Assembly: GCA_003331425.1 (NCBI GenBank)
Contig: QOOS01000003.1
Coordinates: 1-64,000, forward strand
From: Candidatus Nitrosopumilus sp.
Lineage (GTDB): Archaea > Thermoproteota > Nitrososphaeria > Nitrososphaerales > Nitrosopumilaceae
DNA: 64,000 nt
Direction: 5' to 3'
The translations under genes and the position numbers were made by a program. A model generated the notes under the pieces. The model had not been told where the DNA came from and did not search any database. It worked only from the letters and a program-made list of their open reading frames with translations. This document shows, in pieces, positions 1-9,864 of the stretch; within the stretch, counting starts at the first letter, position 1, and each line of letters opens with the position of its first letter.

Positions 1-57
1 AATTAACTCACCAGTAGAAATTTCAGATTTTTCAATTTTAGATTCAATTGAACTCAT
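1..57 (-). CDS. 5' end of a CDS running off the left edge (MSSIESKIEKSEISTGELI...)
   Basis: ATG on the minus strand at 57, frame open to the window edge; too short to assign a family. Confidence 0.45.
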   Translation of the reverse strand, partial: MSSIESKIEKSEISTGELI

Positions 58-130
58 TGTAAAAAATAGAATTTACCAGTTATTTTAAACATATGAAAAA
101 TAAAATAATTATAAATTATTTTTGAAGATG

Positions 131-721
131 TTACCAGAATGAACGAATTCTAGGTACATTTCTGTATCTATCATGCAGTATAAATCCGGACATCAATCCA
201 AGTACAGAACCAAATAGTACGTGTAAGAATGCAGAATACCACAATACAAAGTCATTGCCTTGAATCAATGTCAACAGTGCTTCTTTTTCTTTAGGCAATA
301 TTGTGATTAATGTATCACCAGATTCAAGTGCATTTTCAAGAAGGGGCATCATTACCAACGTATGCAGTGGTAAGAACGCTAAACTAAACACAATTGCTCC
401 GGTAACTGCACCAGTTAAAATTCCCTTTGGAATAGTAATAATTCTAAATGTTCTCCAATAAGATGCTGACAAATTGTAAGCAATTCCAATTAATGCTGCA
501 ACTGTAATGTGCATCATTAAACCAATAAGGACAGCCCCAAAACCTTCTACACCCATAGGAATACCTACTGTCTTGTAAAATGTACCATGTGGAATGTTTA
601 GTTGTTGATCAATTGAGAGAAATGAAGAAAATAGTGCACAACCTGCAACCAAACCAGCTCCAAATCCTACTTTGATAGTACCAAATCGATCTGTTTTATC
701 CTCATTTTCGGAACTCATCAC
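131..721 (-). CDS. multi-pass membrane protein, unknown function
   Basis: ORF with several hydrophobic segments. Confidence 0.75.
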   Translation of the reverse strand: MMSSENEDKTDRFGTIKVGFGAGLVAGCALFSSFLSIDQQLNIPHGTFYKTVGIPMGVEGFGAVLIGLMMHITVAALIGIAYNLSASYWRTFRIITIPKGILTGAVTGAIVFSLAFLPLHTLVMMPLLENALESGDTLITILPKEKEALLTLIQGNDFVLWYSAFLHVLFGSVLGLMSGFILHDRYRNVPRIRSFW

Positions 722-869
722 AGAATCTCAGAAATAGGTTATTTATTAAGGAAACACAAGTTCACAATTGTGACAAGATCAAGATATTTTTAGACAATAT
801 CAGAGTTAAAATGTCCAAAAATACGTATTTTTGAGAAATTATTAATAAAAATTACAATCACTTTGACTA

Positions 870-1907
870 ATGTTTACAAAAATTTGTCTGGTAGGGATCA
901 TTTCATTAATCACGTTAAGCATATTTGCAAATCAAATTTCATATGCAGATGATATCGATAAGATCCAACCATCATGGACAGAAGATCTTGCGGATTGGTG
1001 GTTAGAAGAAACAATCTCAAACATAGAATTTGTTCAAGTATTGACATATTTGACAAATAATGAAATTATCAAAATTTTGGAAAGTGAAAATAAAGAAACA
1101 TCAATGAATGATTCAATTGAAAATTCAGATTTTGGAGATTTTTCTATATTTTACATGAGCATAGAAGACTATGGAATTGAGCCCTACCCAGGACGTATTT
1201 CAACGCCAGAACCATTTTCAAAAGAAATGAAAGCAGAAAAAATTGAAGTTTGGTTACGTCATAACCAATATTTTGAAAAACAGGTAACATATCTCAATGA
1301 GAATATAAAATTACCATATGACATAGTTATAGGGTTAGGAGAATGTCAAGAGGAAAAATCATTTTACAATCAAAATACAAAAATGATAGTCATATGTTAT
1401 GAATTAATTTTTGATGTGTATGACAGACTAACTACAGAATACAAATCAAAAGGAGCATCTGAAAAACAGATTTCAAATATAACATTAGACGTAGTAGATT
1501 TTATTTTTTATCATCAAATTAGTCATGTGTTATTGCAAGTCATTGAAAATAATGAAAATAAGACAAGTTCAAACAATAATGAGTCATTCATAGATGCATT
1601 GTCAAATCACATAAAATTAAAAATACAAAAAGATAGAGAAAATTATTCAATTACAAATATCTCATTATGGTTTAAAATGATGCATGAAACAGAGAATTTG
1701 AAAAGGCCACATATGTGGAATACACATTCACTTAGTCTAGAAAGACTTTCAAATATTGCATGTCAAGATTCAGCATTTAGTTCAATTGCAACATTAGATT
1801 ATGTTCAAAAAGGAATATTGTCAAAACAAAGTATCATAGAATGCAAAAGTGAATTATTAGAACAAAAAATAAAATTGGAAAAAATTAGCAATAGGATATT
1901 AAAATGA
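870..1907 (+). CDS. secreted DUF4344-like (pseudo)metallopeptidase with an N-terminal WW-rich thaumarchaeal module
   Basis: signal peptide; 'WTEDLADWWLEETISNIEFVQVLTYLTNNEIIKI' module; 'GECQEE...CYEL...HQISH' arrangement resembling DUF4344. Confidence 0.6.
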   Translation: MFTKICLVGIISLITLSIFANQISYADDIDKIQPSWTEDLADWWLEETISNIEFVQVLTYLTNNEIIKILESENKETSMNDSIENSDFGDFSIFYMSIEDYGIEPYPGRISTPEPFSKEMKAEKIEVWLRHNQYFEKQVTYLNENIKLPYDIVIGLGECQEEKSFYNQNTKMIVICYELIFDVYDRLTTEYKSKGASEKQISNITLDVVDFIFYHQISHVLLQVIENNENKTSSNNNESFIDALSNHIKLKIQKDRENYSITNISLWFKMMHETENLKRPHMWNTHSLSLERLSNIACQDSAFSSIATLDYVQKGILSKQSIIECKSELLEQKIKLEKISNRILK

Positions 1908-1936
1908 GTTAATGATCATGATGAAAGTTATCATAG

Positions 1937-2350
1937 TCACAATCCCAATCTCCGGTGTTCAGCTAACATGCATCTGTTAAAGACAACAAGTATTCCAGCT
2001 TTTCTAGCTAATTCCTCAGATTCAAAGTCATGAATGCCTTCTTGAAGCCAAATCACTTTGGGTTTTTTCGCTATACAGTCTTCAATAATAGTTGAAATTT
2101 GTTCAGATGGTCGAAATACGTCAATGATATCGACAGAACCTTCTATTTCAGAAACAGAGTCATAGCACGAAATATCCAAAATTTTCTCAGCATTAGGATT
2201 TACAGGAGTGATGTCATATCCATTGTCAAGTAGATATTTTGGAACATAGTGTGCAGCTTTTGAGGAATGTTTAGACATTCCAATTACAGCAACGGTTCTT
2301 AATGACAAAATGTCTATAATTTGTTGGTCAGAAAAGGAATCTTGGCTCAT
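1937..2350 (-). CDS. CoA-binding domain protein (YccU-like)
   Basis: 'VAVIGMSKHSSKAAHYVPKYLLDNGYDITPVNPNAEKI' Rossmann pattern, 'IWLQEGI'. Confidence 0.85.
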   Translation of the reverse strand: MSQDSFSDQQIIDILSLRTVAVIGMSKHSSKAAHYVPKYLLDNGYDITPVNPNAEKILDISCYDSVSEIEGSVDIIDVFRPSEQISTIIEDCIAKKPKVIWLQEGIHDFESEELARKAGILVVFNRCMLAEHRRLGL

Positions 2351-2445
2351 GAAGTGTAATCAATTACAGAGCATATAATTTTTAAATTATGGCACTAGTT
2401 GAAGAAATACAAATACAATAAAAGGCAAAAAGAAGTGATAATTTC

Positions 2446-3354
2446 ATGACAAAATCAGTACTAGTTACAGGGGCAACAGGATTCATTGGTTCAAGATTAG
2501 TAGATGCATTAATCAAAAAAGGATATGATGTTACCAGTTTAGTTCGGGAAGGAAAAGAAGGTAATTCAAAATCAAATATCATCTATGGTGATCTAACTGA
2601 TAAAAAAATAGATTTCAAGGATTTAAAATTTGATTGTGTATTTCACCTAGCATCACATACACCTTTGGAAAAAAATAAAAAAATATTAGAAAAAGTGAAT
2701 CTAGATGGAACAAAAAAATTATTTGAGGAAATTAAAGGTATAACAAATTCAATAATATACATTTCAGGATTAGGAGTGTATGGTGAAACAGGAGATAAAA
2801 TAATTGATGAAACTCAAAAATATAATCCAAATACAAATTTTGTTAAAATCAGATTAGATGCAGAAAAATATCTAAAAGAGAATTCATTGAAAAATAAAAT
2901 AGATTTTGCAGTTGTACATTTTGGAGACGTGTATGGTTCAGATGGATGGTTTTATGAAATGTTAATCAAGAGATTGAAAAAAAATACTTTTAGAATGCCT
3001 GCGGGAGGAGATTATTTCAAAGGGTTTGTTCATGTAGATGATGCAGTAGGCAGTATGATTTCAGTTTTAGAAGAAAAATCATTTGGAGAATCATTCATAA
3101 TTGCAGATTCTGAACCAGTGACATTCAAAGAATTTTCAAATTTTACAGCAGACCAAATAGATGCAAAGCACCCTGGAAGTGTTCCAACATTTTTGGCCAA
3201 AGCAGTACTAGGCGGAGATTTAATAAAATTATTAACAACATCGATGAAAGTATCAAATGATAAAATTTCTAAAATTTACAAATTCAAATATTCAAATTAT
3301 AAAGATGGAATTACACAGGTAATATCAGAATTAAAAGAAAAAAATAAGATCTAA
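2446..3354 (+). CDS. NAD-dependent epimerase/dehydratase
   Basis: N-terminal 'VLVTGATGFIGSRLVDAL' and extended SDR organisation. Confidence 0.9.
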   Translation: MTKSVLVTGATGFIGSRLVDALIKKGYDVTSLVREGKEGNSKSNIIYGDLTDKKIDFKDLKFDCVFHLASHTPLEKNKKILEKVNLDGTKKLFEEIKGITNSIIYISGLGVYGETGDKIIDETQKYNPNTNFVKIRLDAEKYLKENSLKNKIDFAVVHFGDVYGSDGWFYEMLIKRLKKNTFRMPAGGDYFKGFVHVDDAVGSMISVLEEKSFGESFIIADSEPVTFKEFSNFTADQIDAKHPGSVPTFLAKAVLGGDLIKLLTTSMKVSNDKISKIYKFKYSNYKDGITQVISELKEKNKI

Positions 3355-3398
3355 TTCAAATCAGAGAGTATTTTAATTATAAAAAATATACAATTTTC

Positions 3399-3911
3399 AT
3401 GGATACCGAACCCAAAGATGTTATTGTATTAGGATCAATTAGAAGGGGTAAAAAGAAATTTTCAAACATTCAAAACGAAACAAGAATCAACCCAGAAGAA
3501 TTGAATTCAATATTGGAACAATTAGAGAATAATGGTTTCATCAATGTTGAAGAAAAAAAAGGGTTGTTTGGTAAAAAAATTGAATTAAAAATTACAGAAA
3601 AGGGATCAGATCAACTAGATAAAAAGATCGTAGAGATACAAAACAAATGGAAAGAAATGCAATCAATTTATGAAAGTGGAGACAAACAAAAACTCCAACA
3701 AAAAATGGAAGAAAATAAGTCATTTTTACCAACCATGATGTTTTTTGGCGTAATGGATATGATGATGTTTTCAATGATGTTTAGTATGATGGGAATAGGA
3801 ATGTCAAATTTTGTAGGTTCAGAAAACATGCCAGCAGAAAGTATGGATGATGGCGGTATGGATGATGGCGGTATGGATGATGGAGGATTTGATTTTGATA
3901 TCGGATTCTAA
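3399..3911 (+). CDS. winged-helix-like protein with Met-rich segment and MDDGG repeats at the C-terminus
   Basis: N-terminal wHTH-like pattern; Met/Phe-rich hydrophobic segment; three MDDGG/MDDGGF units. Confidence 0.6.
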   Translation: MDTEPKDVIVLGSIRRGKKKFSNIQNETRINPEELNSILEQLENNGFINVEEKKGLFGKKIELKITEKGSDQLDKKIVEIQNKWKEMQSIYESGDKQKLQQKMEENKSFLPTMMFFGVMDMMMFSMMFSMMGIGMSNFVGSENMPAESMDDGGMDDGGMDDGGFDFDIGF

Positions 3912-3947
3912 ACTGCATTTTGATACAAAATTAAAAAAAAATGAACA

Positions 3948-4955
3948 ATGATTTACAATTCATTTGAGGATACAGGATTACTAAGAGTTTTAAAATTTTT
4001 AAAAGAACATAACACCGAATATCTCTCAGGTCAAGACCTAAGTGATGTGTTACACATTAGCAGAGTAGCAGTATGGAAGCACATTAAAAAAATTCAAGCG
4101 TTAGGATACACTGTTGAATCAAAACAAAAAGAAGGATACAAACTAACTAAAAAATCAGATTTACTATTACCGTGGGAAATTACAACTGAATTAGGTACAA
4201 AATCACTAGGTCAACAGGCATACTATTACGATTCAGTTGACTCAACACAAAATGAAGCTCTAAAAATTGCCAATGAATCAAACAAAGAGGGAATAATAAT
4301 TATTGCAGAAAAACAAACAGGAGGAAAAGGTAGGTCAGGTAGAAAATGGATTTCACCAAAAGGGGGAATTTGGTTTTCTATAATTTTACATCCAAAATTT
4401 GATATTTCAAACATCACATTATTTCCAATTGCGTCATCATTAGCATTATCAAATGCTATTGAAAAAACATGTAATATTACAACAGAATTAAAATGGCCAA
4501 ATGATCTAACCATTAAAGGGAAAAAACTTGCAGGAATGTTAGTAGACGCATCATTAGAGTCAAATAAAATAGAAAATTTAGTTTTAGGAGTTGGAATAAA
4601 TTTTGAAGTGAATAGTAAAGAAATAGAAAAAACATTAAAAAAGACACCGAATTTCTATGGAGTCGCAAGCTTGAGTGAGCAAAAAAATAAAATCAAACCA
4701 ATACAATTGATTCAATCGTTCCTATTAGAATTAGAAAACATTTACGAGCAACTAAACAATAATCAACGCAAAAAAATTATTTCAAAATGGACAGAAAGAT
4801 CATCAACAATTGGAAAGAAAATTGAAGTAGATACACATCAAGGAAAAGTAAAGGGAGACGCAATCAGAATAGATGATGATGGAGGATTAGTAGTTAAAGA
4901 CAAGGTAAAAACTAACAAAATTTTTGCCGGAGATATTATTCATTTAACAAAATAA
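3948..4955 (+). CDS. birA: biotin operon repressor / biotin-[acetyl-CoA-carboxylase] ligase
   Basis: HTH plus '[22 protein letters not shown]' and 'KWPNDL...KLAGML' biotin ligase motifs. Confidence 0.93.
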   Translation: MIYNSFEDTGLLRVLKFLKEHNTEYLSGQDLSDVLHISRVAVWKHIKKIQALGYTVESKQKEGYKLTKKSDLLLPWEITTELGTKSLGQQAYYYDSVDSTQNEALKIANESNKEGIIIIAEKQTGGKGRSGRKWISPKGGIWFSIILHPKFDISNITLFPIASSLALSNAIEKTCNITTELKWPNDLTIKGKKLAGMLVDASLESNKIENLVLGVGINFEVNSKEIEKTLKKTPNFYGVASLSEQKNKIKPIQLIQSFLLELENIYEQLNNNQRKKIISKWTERSSTIGKKIEVDTHQGKVKGDAIRIDDDGGLVVKDKVKTNKIFAGDIIHLTK

Positions 4956-4956
4956 C

Positions 4957-5361
4957 CTATTTTCTTGATTTAGGTTTGGATTTAGGTTTGGATTTAGGTT
5001 TGGATTTAGGTTTGGATTTAGGTTTGGATTTAGGTTTGGATTTAGGTTTGGATTTAGGTTTGGATGATGAAATCAACGAAGATTGGTCTTGTAGGACAGT
5101 TTTCAATTCATTTTGAATTTCAAACAATGAATTCAACAATAATTCCATGGATTTTGCATATGTTGAGTATAGAGAAATAAGTTCTGTCTTTTTTTGATCA
5201 GTAGAAATAAGAAATTCATTTTTACGTAATAGATTTGAAGAATCGATCAATTCAGGCATATGTTCTGGAGAATCAACAAATCCCTTCAACTCTCTTTCAA
5301 TTTGATCAATTTTTTGTTTCATATCGTACAAATTATTACTAATTTTCACTTCAGTCAACAT
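4957..5361 (-). CDS. coiled-coil-like protein with a (KPKS)n basic C-terminal tail
   Basis: ORF; C-terminal KPKS repeated about 8 times. Confidence 0.7.
   Translation of the reverse strand: MLTEVKISNNLYDMKQKIDQIERELKGFVDSPEHMPELIDSSNLLRKNEFLISTDQKKTELISLYSTYAKSMELLLNSLFEIQNELKTVLQDQSSLISSSKPKSKPKSKPKSKPKSKPKSKPKSKPKSKPKSRK
4966..5064. repeat. 12-bp tandem repeat (gatttaggtttg), about 8 copies, coding for KPKS units
   Basis: near-perfect repetition read directly. Confidence 0.95.
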
Positions 5362-5470
5362 AAAAGAACAGACTAGGAATGAATTAAAGATTTTGATAGA
5401 TTTAAAAAATTACAGAATCAAGATAGGCAAAAATAACAAAGTATAGAAATAAACAAAAAAACTAAAGATT

Positions 5471-6907
5471 ATGAAAAATCTTGTAAAAATATTATTTTTT
5501 TGTTCAATAATGATAATATTAGTTTCACATAATGAAGAGAACATAGTATTTGCTCAAGAGCAAACAAGAGAGCAATTAAAAGTATTATTTAATCAAGCAA
5601 CAGAACTTTTTCAAAATGGAAATTATAATCAAGCAAACGTCATTTATGATCAAATTTTAGAATCAAGTCCAAATAATATTTCAACATTAAACATGAAAGG
5701 TATAGGGTATAGCAACATGGAACAACATGCAAAATCATTAAAACAATTTTACAAAGTTTTACAAAATGATCCAGATAATGTCAAAGCATTATTAGGAACA
5801 GGAATAGGTTTTGGAAATCTTGGAGAGTATTCTGAATCATTGAAATATTTAGAAAAAGCAGATGAAATAAGTCCAAACAACACGGTAATTCAAAATTATA
5901 AAGATATTATTGAAAAAACATTAAAAAAATATCCGTACACACCTACTGAAAAACCAACAAATACCATGAAACAAACGATAGGGAAAGTACCAGAATGGGT
6001 AAAACATATCGCAAATTGGTGGTCCATGGGCAATATTTCTGATGAGAAATTCACTGACAGCATGCAATATATGATAAAAAAAGAAATTGTGATGATTCCA
6101 GAAAATGAAAAATTTGAAAATACTAATGAATTAAAAATGATTTCATTTGTTAGAAATAATTTTAGTCAATGGAGTCAAAATGAAATTCCAGATAATGAAT
6201 TTTACAAAAATATGAATTGGCTAATAGAGAATAAATTTATCAAAATAGACTTACAAAAGACTACAGAAGAAATTGAATATGAAAAATACCTATTTGATAG
6301 ATATTTACAAAAAATTTTAAAAAATAAGGGTTCAGAAGTTAGATACATCGAATATCCAAATCCAAGTCAGGATGTAATTAAAAAATTTCTTAGAAATGTA
6401 GAAAAATGGAATTTTAAAGAGGAAGTATCAAAATCATCAAATGATTTTCCTAGTCCAACATACGAAATAATTGATGAAACGTATTTCATAAAATATAAAA
6501 TTTACATTAATGAACAACCTGAAGGTTTGCCATTAGACCATACTAGTACATTAAAAAATACTTTTGAGTTTTGGGAAAAAATGGAATTAAAAACAAATAA
6601 TCAAGATGCAAGAATTGTTTTTGAGATAACTCCATCAAAAGCAGGTGCAAATGTATGGGTAACATGGGTGGTTAGAAATATTGGAGAAGGAGTGTTAGGA
6701 CATGCTCATTTAGGTAAAGGAGTGGTAGAAGTTGCATTAGGGGATTACAATTGTGATGGTAGTTTTCAATTATATGATGTCAAAAGTGTTGAGAAAATTA
6801 TGACTCATGAATTAGGTCATTCCATAGGATTACCACATACTAACGATAGAGAAAATATCATGTATCCATCAATGACCCCATCTTACGCATATTGTATTCT
6901 AAGTTAA
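5471..6907 (+). CDS. secreted TPR protein with C-terminal matrixin-type (metzincin) metalloprotease domain
   Basis: signal peptide, TPR repeats, 'WVKHIANWWSMGNISDEKF' modules, HELGHSIGLPH zinc-binding motif and downstream Met. Confidence 0.85.
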   Translation: MKNLVKILFFCSIMIILVSHNEENIVFAQEQTREQLKVLFNQATELFQNGNYNQANVIYDQILESSPNNISTLNMKGIGYSNMEQHAKSLKQFYKVLQNDPDNVKALLGTGIGFGNLGEYSESLKYLEKADEISPNNTVIQNYKDIIEKTLKKYPYTPTEKPTNTMKQTIGKVPEWVKHIANWWSMGNISDEKFTDSMQYMIKKEIVMIPENEKFENTNELKMISFVRNNFSQWSQNEIPDNEFYKNMNWLIENKFIKIDLQKTTEEIEYEKYLFDRYLQKILKNKGSEVRYIEYPNPSQDVIKKFLRNVEKWNFKEEVSKSSNDFPSPTYEIIDETYFIKYKIYINEQPEGLPLDHTSTLKNTFEFWEKMELKTNNQDARIVFEITPSKAGANVWVTWVVRNIGEGVLGHAHLGKGVVEVALGDYNCDGSFQLYDVKSVEKIMTHELGHSIGLPHTNDRENIMYPSMTPSYAYCILS

Positions 6908-7026
6908 AATGAATATTCAATCTTATTCTAGAGAATTAGAATGAAAATCAAATATACTTTCATACAATTAACCTTAAGAAAACTCGTAAAATAATTAATA
7001 AGTAATTTTGAAAAATCATTACAAAT

Positions 7027-7941
7027 ATGTTAAAAAATACATTTACAGCAGGACCAAAGTGTCCAGCTTGTACAAACACCAAAATCGTTACAGATCACGA
7101 TACAGGGGAATTATTTTGCGCTAATTGTGGATTAGTAATTACAGATAAAGTAACAGACACCAATGCCGAATGGAGATCATTTTCCAAAGATGGAGGAGCA
7201 GATCCAACACGAACTGGTGCACCAACATCATTGACAATGCACGACAGAGGATTATCAACAATAATTGGTGCAGTAAACAAAGATGCATCTGGAAAACCAT
7301 TATCAACTTCAATGAAAAGTTCTATTGAACGTCTTAGAACATGGGATAGCAGAAGTCAAGCACACACATCTTCAGATAGAAATCTCAGACAAGCACTAAA
7401 TGAAATGAGTAAATTAAAAGACAAATTGGCTTTAACTGAAACAGTAATTGAGAAAGCATCTTATATTTACAGAAAAGCATTAGAGAAAAAATTAGTTAGA
7501 GGTAGATCAATTCAAGGATTAGTTGCAGCATGTCTATATGCAGCATGTAGAAACACAGAAACCCCAAGAACATTACAAGATATTGCAGATGGAATGAATA
7601 TTAGAAAAAAAGACATTGCACGTTGTTACAGATTAATTTTTAGAGAATTAGAATTAAAAATGCCAGTGGTTGATCCAGTTAAAGGAGTATCAAGAATTGC
7701 CAGTGTTGCAGATTTAAGTGAAAAAAGTAAAAGAAAAGCAGTAGAAATTCTCACTCAAGCAAAGGATACAGGTTTAGTTGCAGGAAAAGATCCAATGGGA
7801 ATTGCAGCAGCTTCATTATATTTAGCATGTATCAGTACAGGTGAAATAAAATCTCAAAAAGAAATATCAGAAGCATCAGGAATCACAGAAGTCACTATTA
7901 GAAACAGATGCGTAGGTTTGAGAAAAATGCTCAAAAATTAA
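7027..7941 (+). CDS. tfb: transcription initiation factor IIB (TFB)
   Basis: N-terminal CPAC...CANCG zinc ribbon, 'EWRSF', two cyclin-like repeats. Confidence 0.96.
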   Translation: MLKNTFTAGPKCPACTNTKIVTDHDTGELFCANCGLVITDKVTDTNAEWRSFSKDGGADPTRTGAPTSLTMHDRGLSTIIGAVNKDASGKPLSTSMKSSIERLRTWDSRSQAHTSSDRNLRQALNEMSKLKDKLALTETVIEKASYIYRKALEKKLVRGRSIQGLVAACLYAACRNTETPRTLQDIADGMNIRKKDIARCYRLIFRELELKMPVVDPVKGVSRIASVADLSEKSKRKAVEILTQAKDTGLVAGKDPMGIAAASLYLACISTGEIKSQKEISEASGITEVTIRNRCVGLRKMLKN

Positions 7942-7951
7942 AATAAAAAAA

Positions 7952-8362
7952 TTATTTCAAAGATTTCTCATACTCTAATTTATCCCATGGAAAAACAAGA
8001 TAAGAGTCATCAAGTGTTTGTTCGCCATAAATTAATTGTTCAGGATAACTTACACCACGTCGTGCAAATAATGTAGCAAAAGTAAGCTTTGATGAATCTG
8101 TGGCTTTAGACATTACATCAGAAAAAGTTTTTCCAGAATCAAAAATATCATCAACAAACAAAGAATCAGAAGAAATAATATTTTGATCTACAAATATTTT
8201 TTCAATATCAAGTGAATCAGCTAAAAGCCTTGATGGAATTAATCCCCCTCTGCTGATGGTAGTTATACTAGAAAAAGTCTTGGAAGATTTTGAAATTTTA
8301 TTTGAAATTATTTGAACCGTCTTTTCAATCTCATTCCAACTCACATATTGTGACTTTACCAT
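7952..8362 (-). CDS. phosphoribosyltransferase family protein
   Basis: 'ISRGGLIPSRLLADSL' and 'LFVDDIFDSGKTF' PRPP-binding motif. Confidence 0.85.
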   Translation of the reverse strand: MVKSQYVSWNEIEKTVQIISNKISKSSKTFSSITTISRGGLIPSRLLADSLDIEKIFVDQNIISSDSLFVDDIFDSGKTFSDVMSKATDSSKLTFATLFARRGVSYPEQLIYGEQTLDDSYLVFPWDKLEYEKSLK

Positions 8363-8490
8363 AAAATTAATTCAAATCAACTGGAAAATAAATTATGAGG
8401 ATAATTTAATTAATTTAATTTTTCTTAACACTGAAAGTCAGGAATGACAGCAATAGTATTGTATTTTAATATCAAAAATAAGAGAATTTT

Positions 8491-8922
8491 GTGATTAATA
8501 AGAAAATTTCCAAGATTTTTGTTCCGTTGGATGGATCAAAAAATTCACAGAGAGGTCTAGAAACTGCAATTACATTAGCCAGAAATTGTGGTGCAACAAT
8601 TACAGGGTTTTATTCAATTAATGCACAGCCACATTCAGAATTCAAAGGCAGTCCATCAGTTGAGAAATCATTGTATAAAGAGGTAGAAAAAATCATGGAA
8701 AAAGCAAAAACACTATCAGCACAAAATGGCATTGTGTTTAAAGACAAAATAGCACTGGGAGAAATAGGATACAACATCATCAAAGCGACTCATGGTAAAA
8801 CAAAATACGATATGATCGTTATGGGTTCTAGAGGTAGAAGCATTAAAAAAGAAATATTCTTTGGAAGTGTATCAAACTATGTCATCCATACATCAAAGAT
8901 TCCAGTTCTGATTGTAAAATAA
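8491..8922 (+). CDS. universal stress protein (UspA family); GTG start
   Basis: 'IFVPLDGSKNSQRGLETAITLA', 'DMIVMGSRGRS...FGSVSNYVIHTSKIPVLIVK'. Confidence 0.92.
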   Translation: MINKKISKIFVPLDGSKNSQRGLETAITLARNCGATITGFYSINAQPHSEFKGSPSVEKSLYKEVEKIMEKAKTLSAQNGIVFKDKIALGEIGYNIIKATHGKTKYDMIVMGSRGRSIKKEIFFGSVSNYVIHTSKIPVLIVK

Positions 8923-8927
8923 TTTTT

Positions 8928-9380
8928 TTAAAATCCCTGTTTTTTAAAATATTTTTGATGATATTCTTCTGCTTTGTAAAATTTGGGAGCAGGAACAATT
9001 TCAGTAACTATTGGATCATTGAAAGTTCTAGAAGAATCAAGGTTTTGTTTTGATTTTTCAGCAATTTCTTTTTGCTTTTCATCATGATAAAAAATTGCAG
9101 AACGGTATTGATTACCAACATCAGGTCCTTGACGATTTAATGTTGTAGGATTATGATTTTTCCAAAATACATCTAATAATTCATCATATGAAATTTCATT
9201 TGGATCAAATTCAACTTCAACTGCTTCAGCATGACCAGTTTTATCAGTACAAACTTCTTCATAAGTAGGCTCAGGTAATTGTCCACCGATATATCCCACT
9301 GCAGTAGAAGTTACACCTTTTGTTTTACTTAGTAAATCTTCAACATGCCAAAAACAGCCTGCACCAAAAGTTGCTTTCAA
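8928..9380 (-). CDS. msrA: peptide methionine sulfoxide reductase MsrA
   Basis: 'ATFGAGCFWHVEDLL', 'VGYIGG', 'GPDVGNQYRSAIFY'. Confidence 0.96.
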   Translation of the reverse strand: MKATFGAGCFWHVEDLLSKTKGVTSTAVGYIGGQLPEPTYEEVCTDKTGHAEAVEVEFDPNEISYDELLDVFWKNHNPTTLNRQGPDVGNQYRSAIFYHDEKQKEIAEKSKQNLDSSRTFNDPIVTEIVPAPKFYKAEEYHQKYFKKQGF

Positions 9381-9420
9381 TTCATTATTAATTTGAAATT
9401 ACCAAATTAAAAGGATGTCA

Positions 9421-9801
9421 TTAATTAACATCTGTAAAAATTTCTACAACCTTCTTTGCTAAATTTTCAATATTTGCAGTAGGTTCTGCAGAAATCAATA
9501 ACAAAATTTGGGTAATAGGAAATGGAAAACTTACCAAAACTGCCTTGTCACGTCTTGCTGCAAGATAATTAATTGGTCCCAAGCTTTCATCGTATTCTTT
9601 TCGAATTGAGGCTTTAGAAACAAATTCTAAAAAGGATTGAAGCCTAGTTTCATCGCCTTCATGAGGTACAAGACCTTCCTTAAAGCCCCCTGCAACCAAT
9701 TGACCGTCTTTGTCAACAATTCCAGCAAATCGAATTTCTGATTCACCTAAAAGTTGAGTACATTTCTCACCATACAATTGAAATTGAGTTGAATCAGCCA
9801 C
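9421..9801 (-). CDS. roadblock-like small protein (DUF6659-like), paralogue of 44780 and 55398
   Basis: 'AGIVDKDGQLVAGGFKEGLVPHE...YLAARRDKAVLVSFPFP' pattern shared with the two other ORFs. Confidence 0.65.
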   Translation of the reverse strand: MADSTQFQLYGEKCTQLLGESEIRFAGIVDKDGQLVAGGFKEGLVPHEGDETRLQSFLEFVSKASIRKEYDESLGPINYLAARRDKAVLVSFPFPITQILLLISAEPTANIENLAKKVVEIFTDVN

Positions 9802-9864
9802 TAAATAAAATTGAGTAATCTCAAGATAAAAACCTATACTGAGTAAAAAGATTTCAAATTAAGA

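Noticed and set aside
2382-2582. Antisense ORF overlapping the epimerase start, and similar antisense ORFs (3592, 4226, 7095, 10187, 17924, 19508, 28270, 29838, 30368, 30890, 34499, 51901, 56032, 56922)
   Set aside because: Shadow ORFs of well-supported genes or miniprotein genes
4960-5064. Possible satellite or CRISPR-like repeat
   Set aside because: In-frame 12-bp coding repeat (KPKS)
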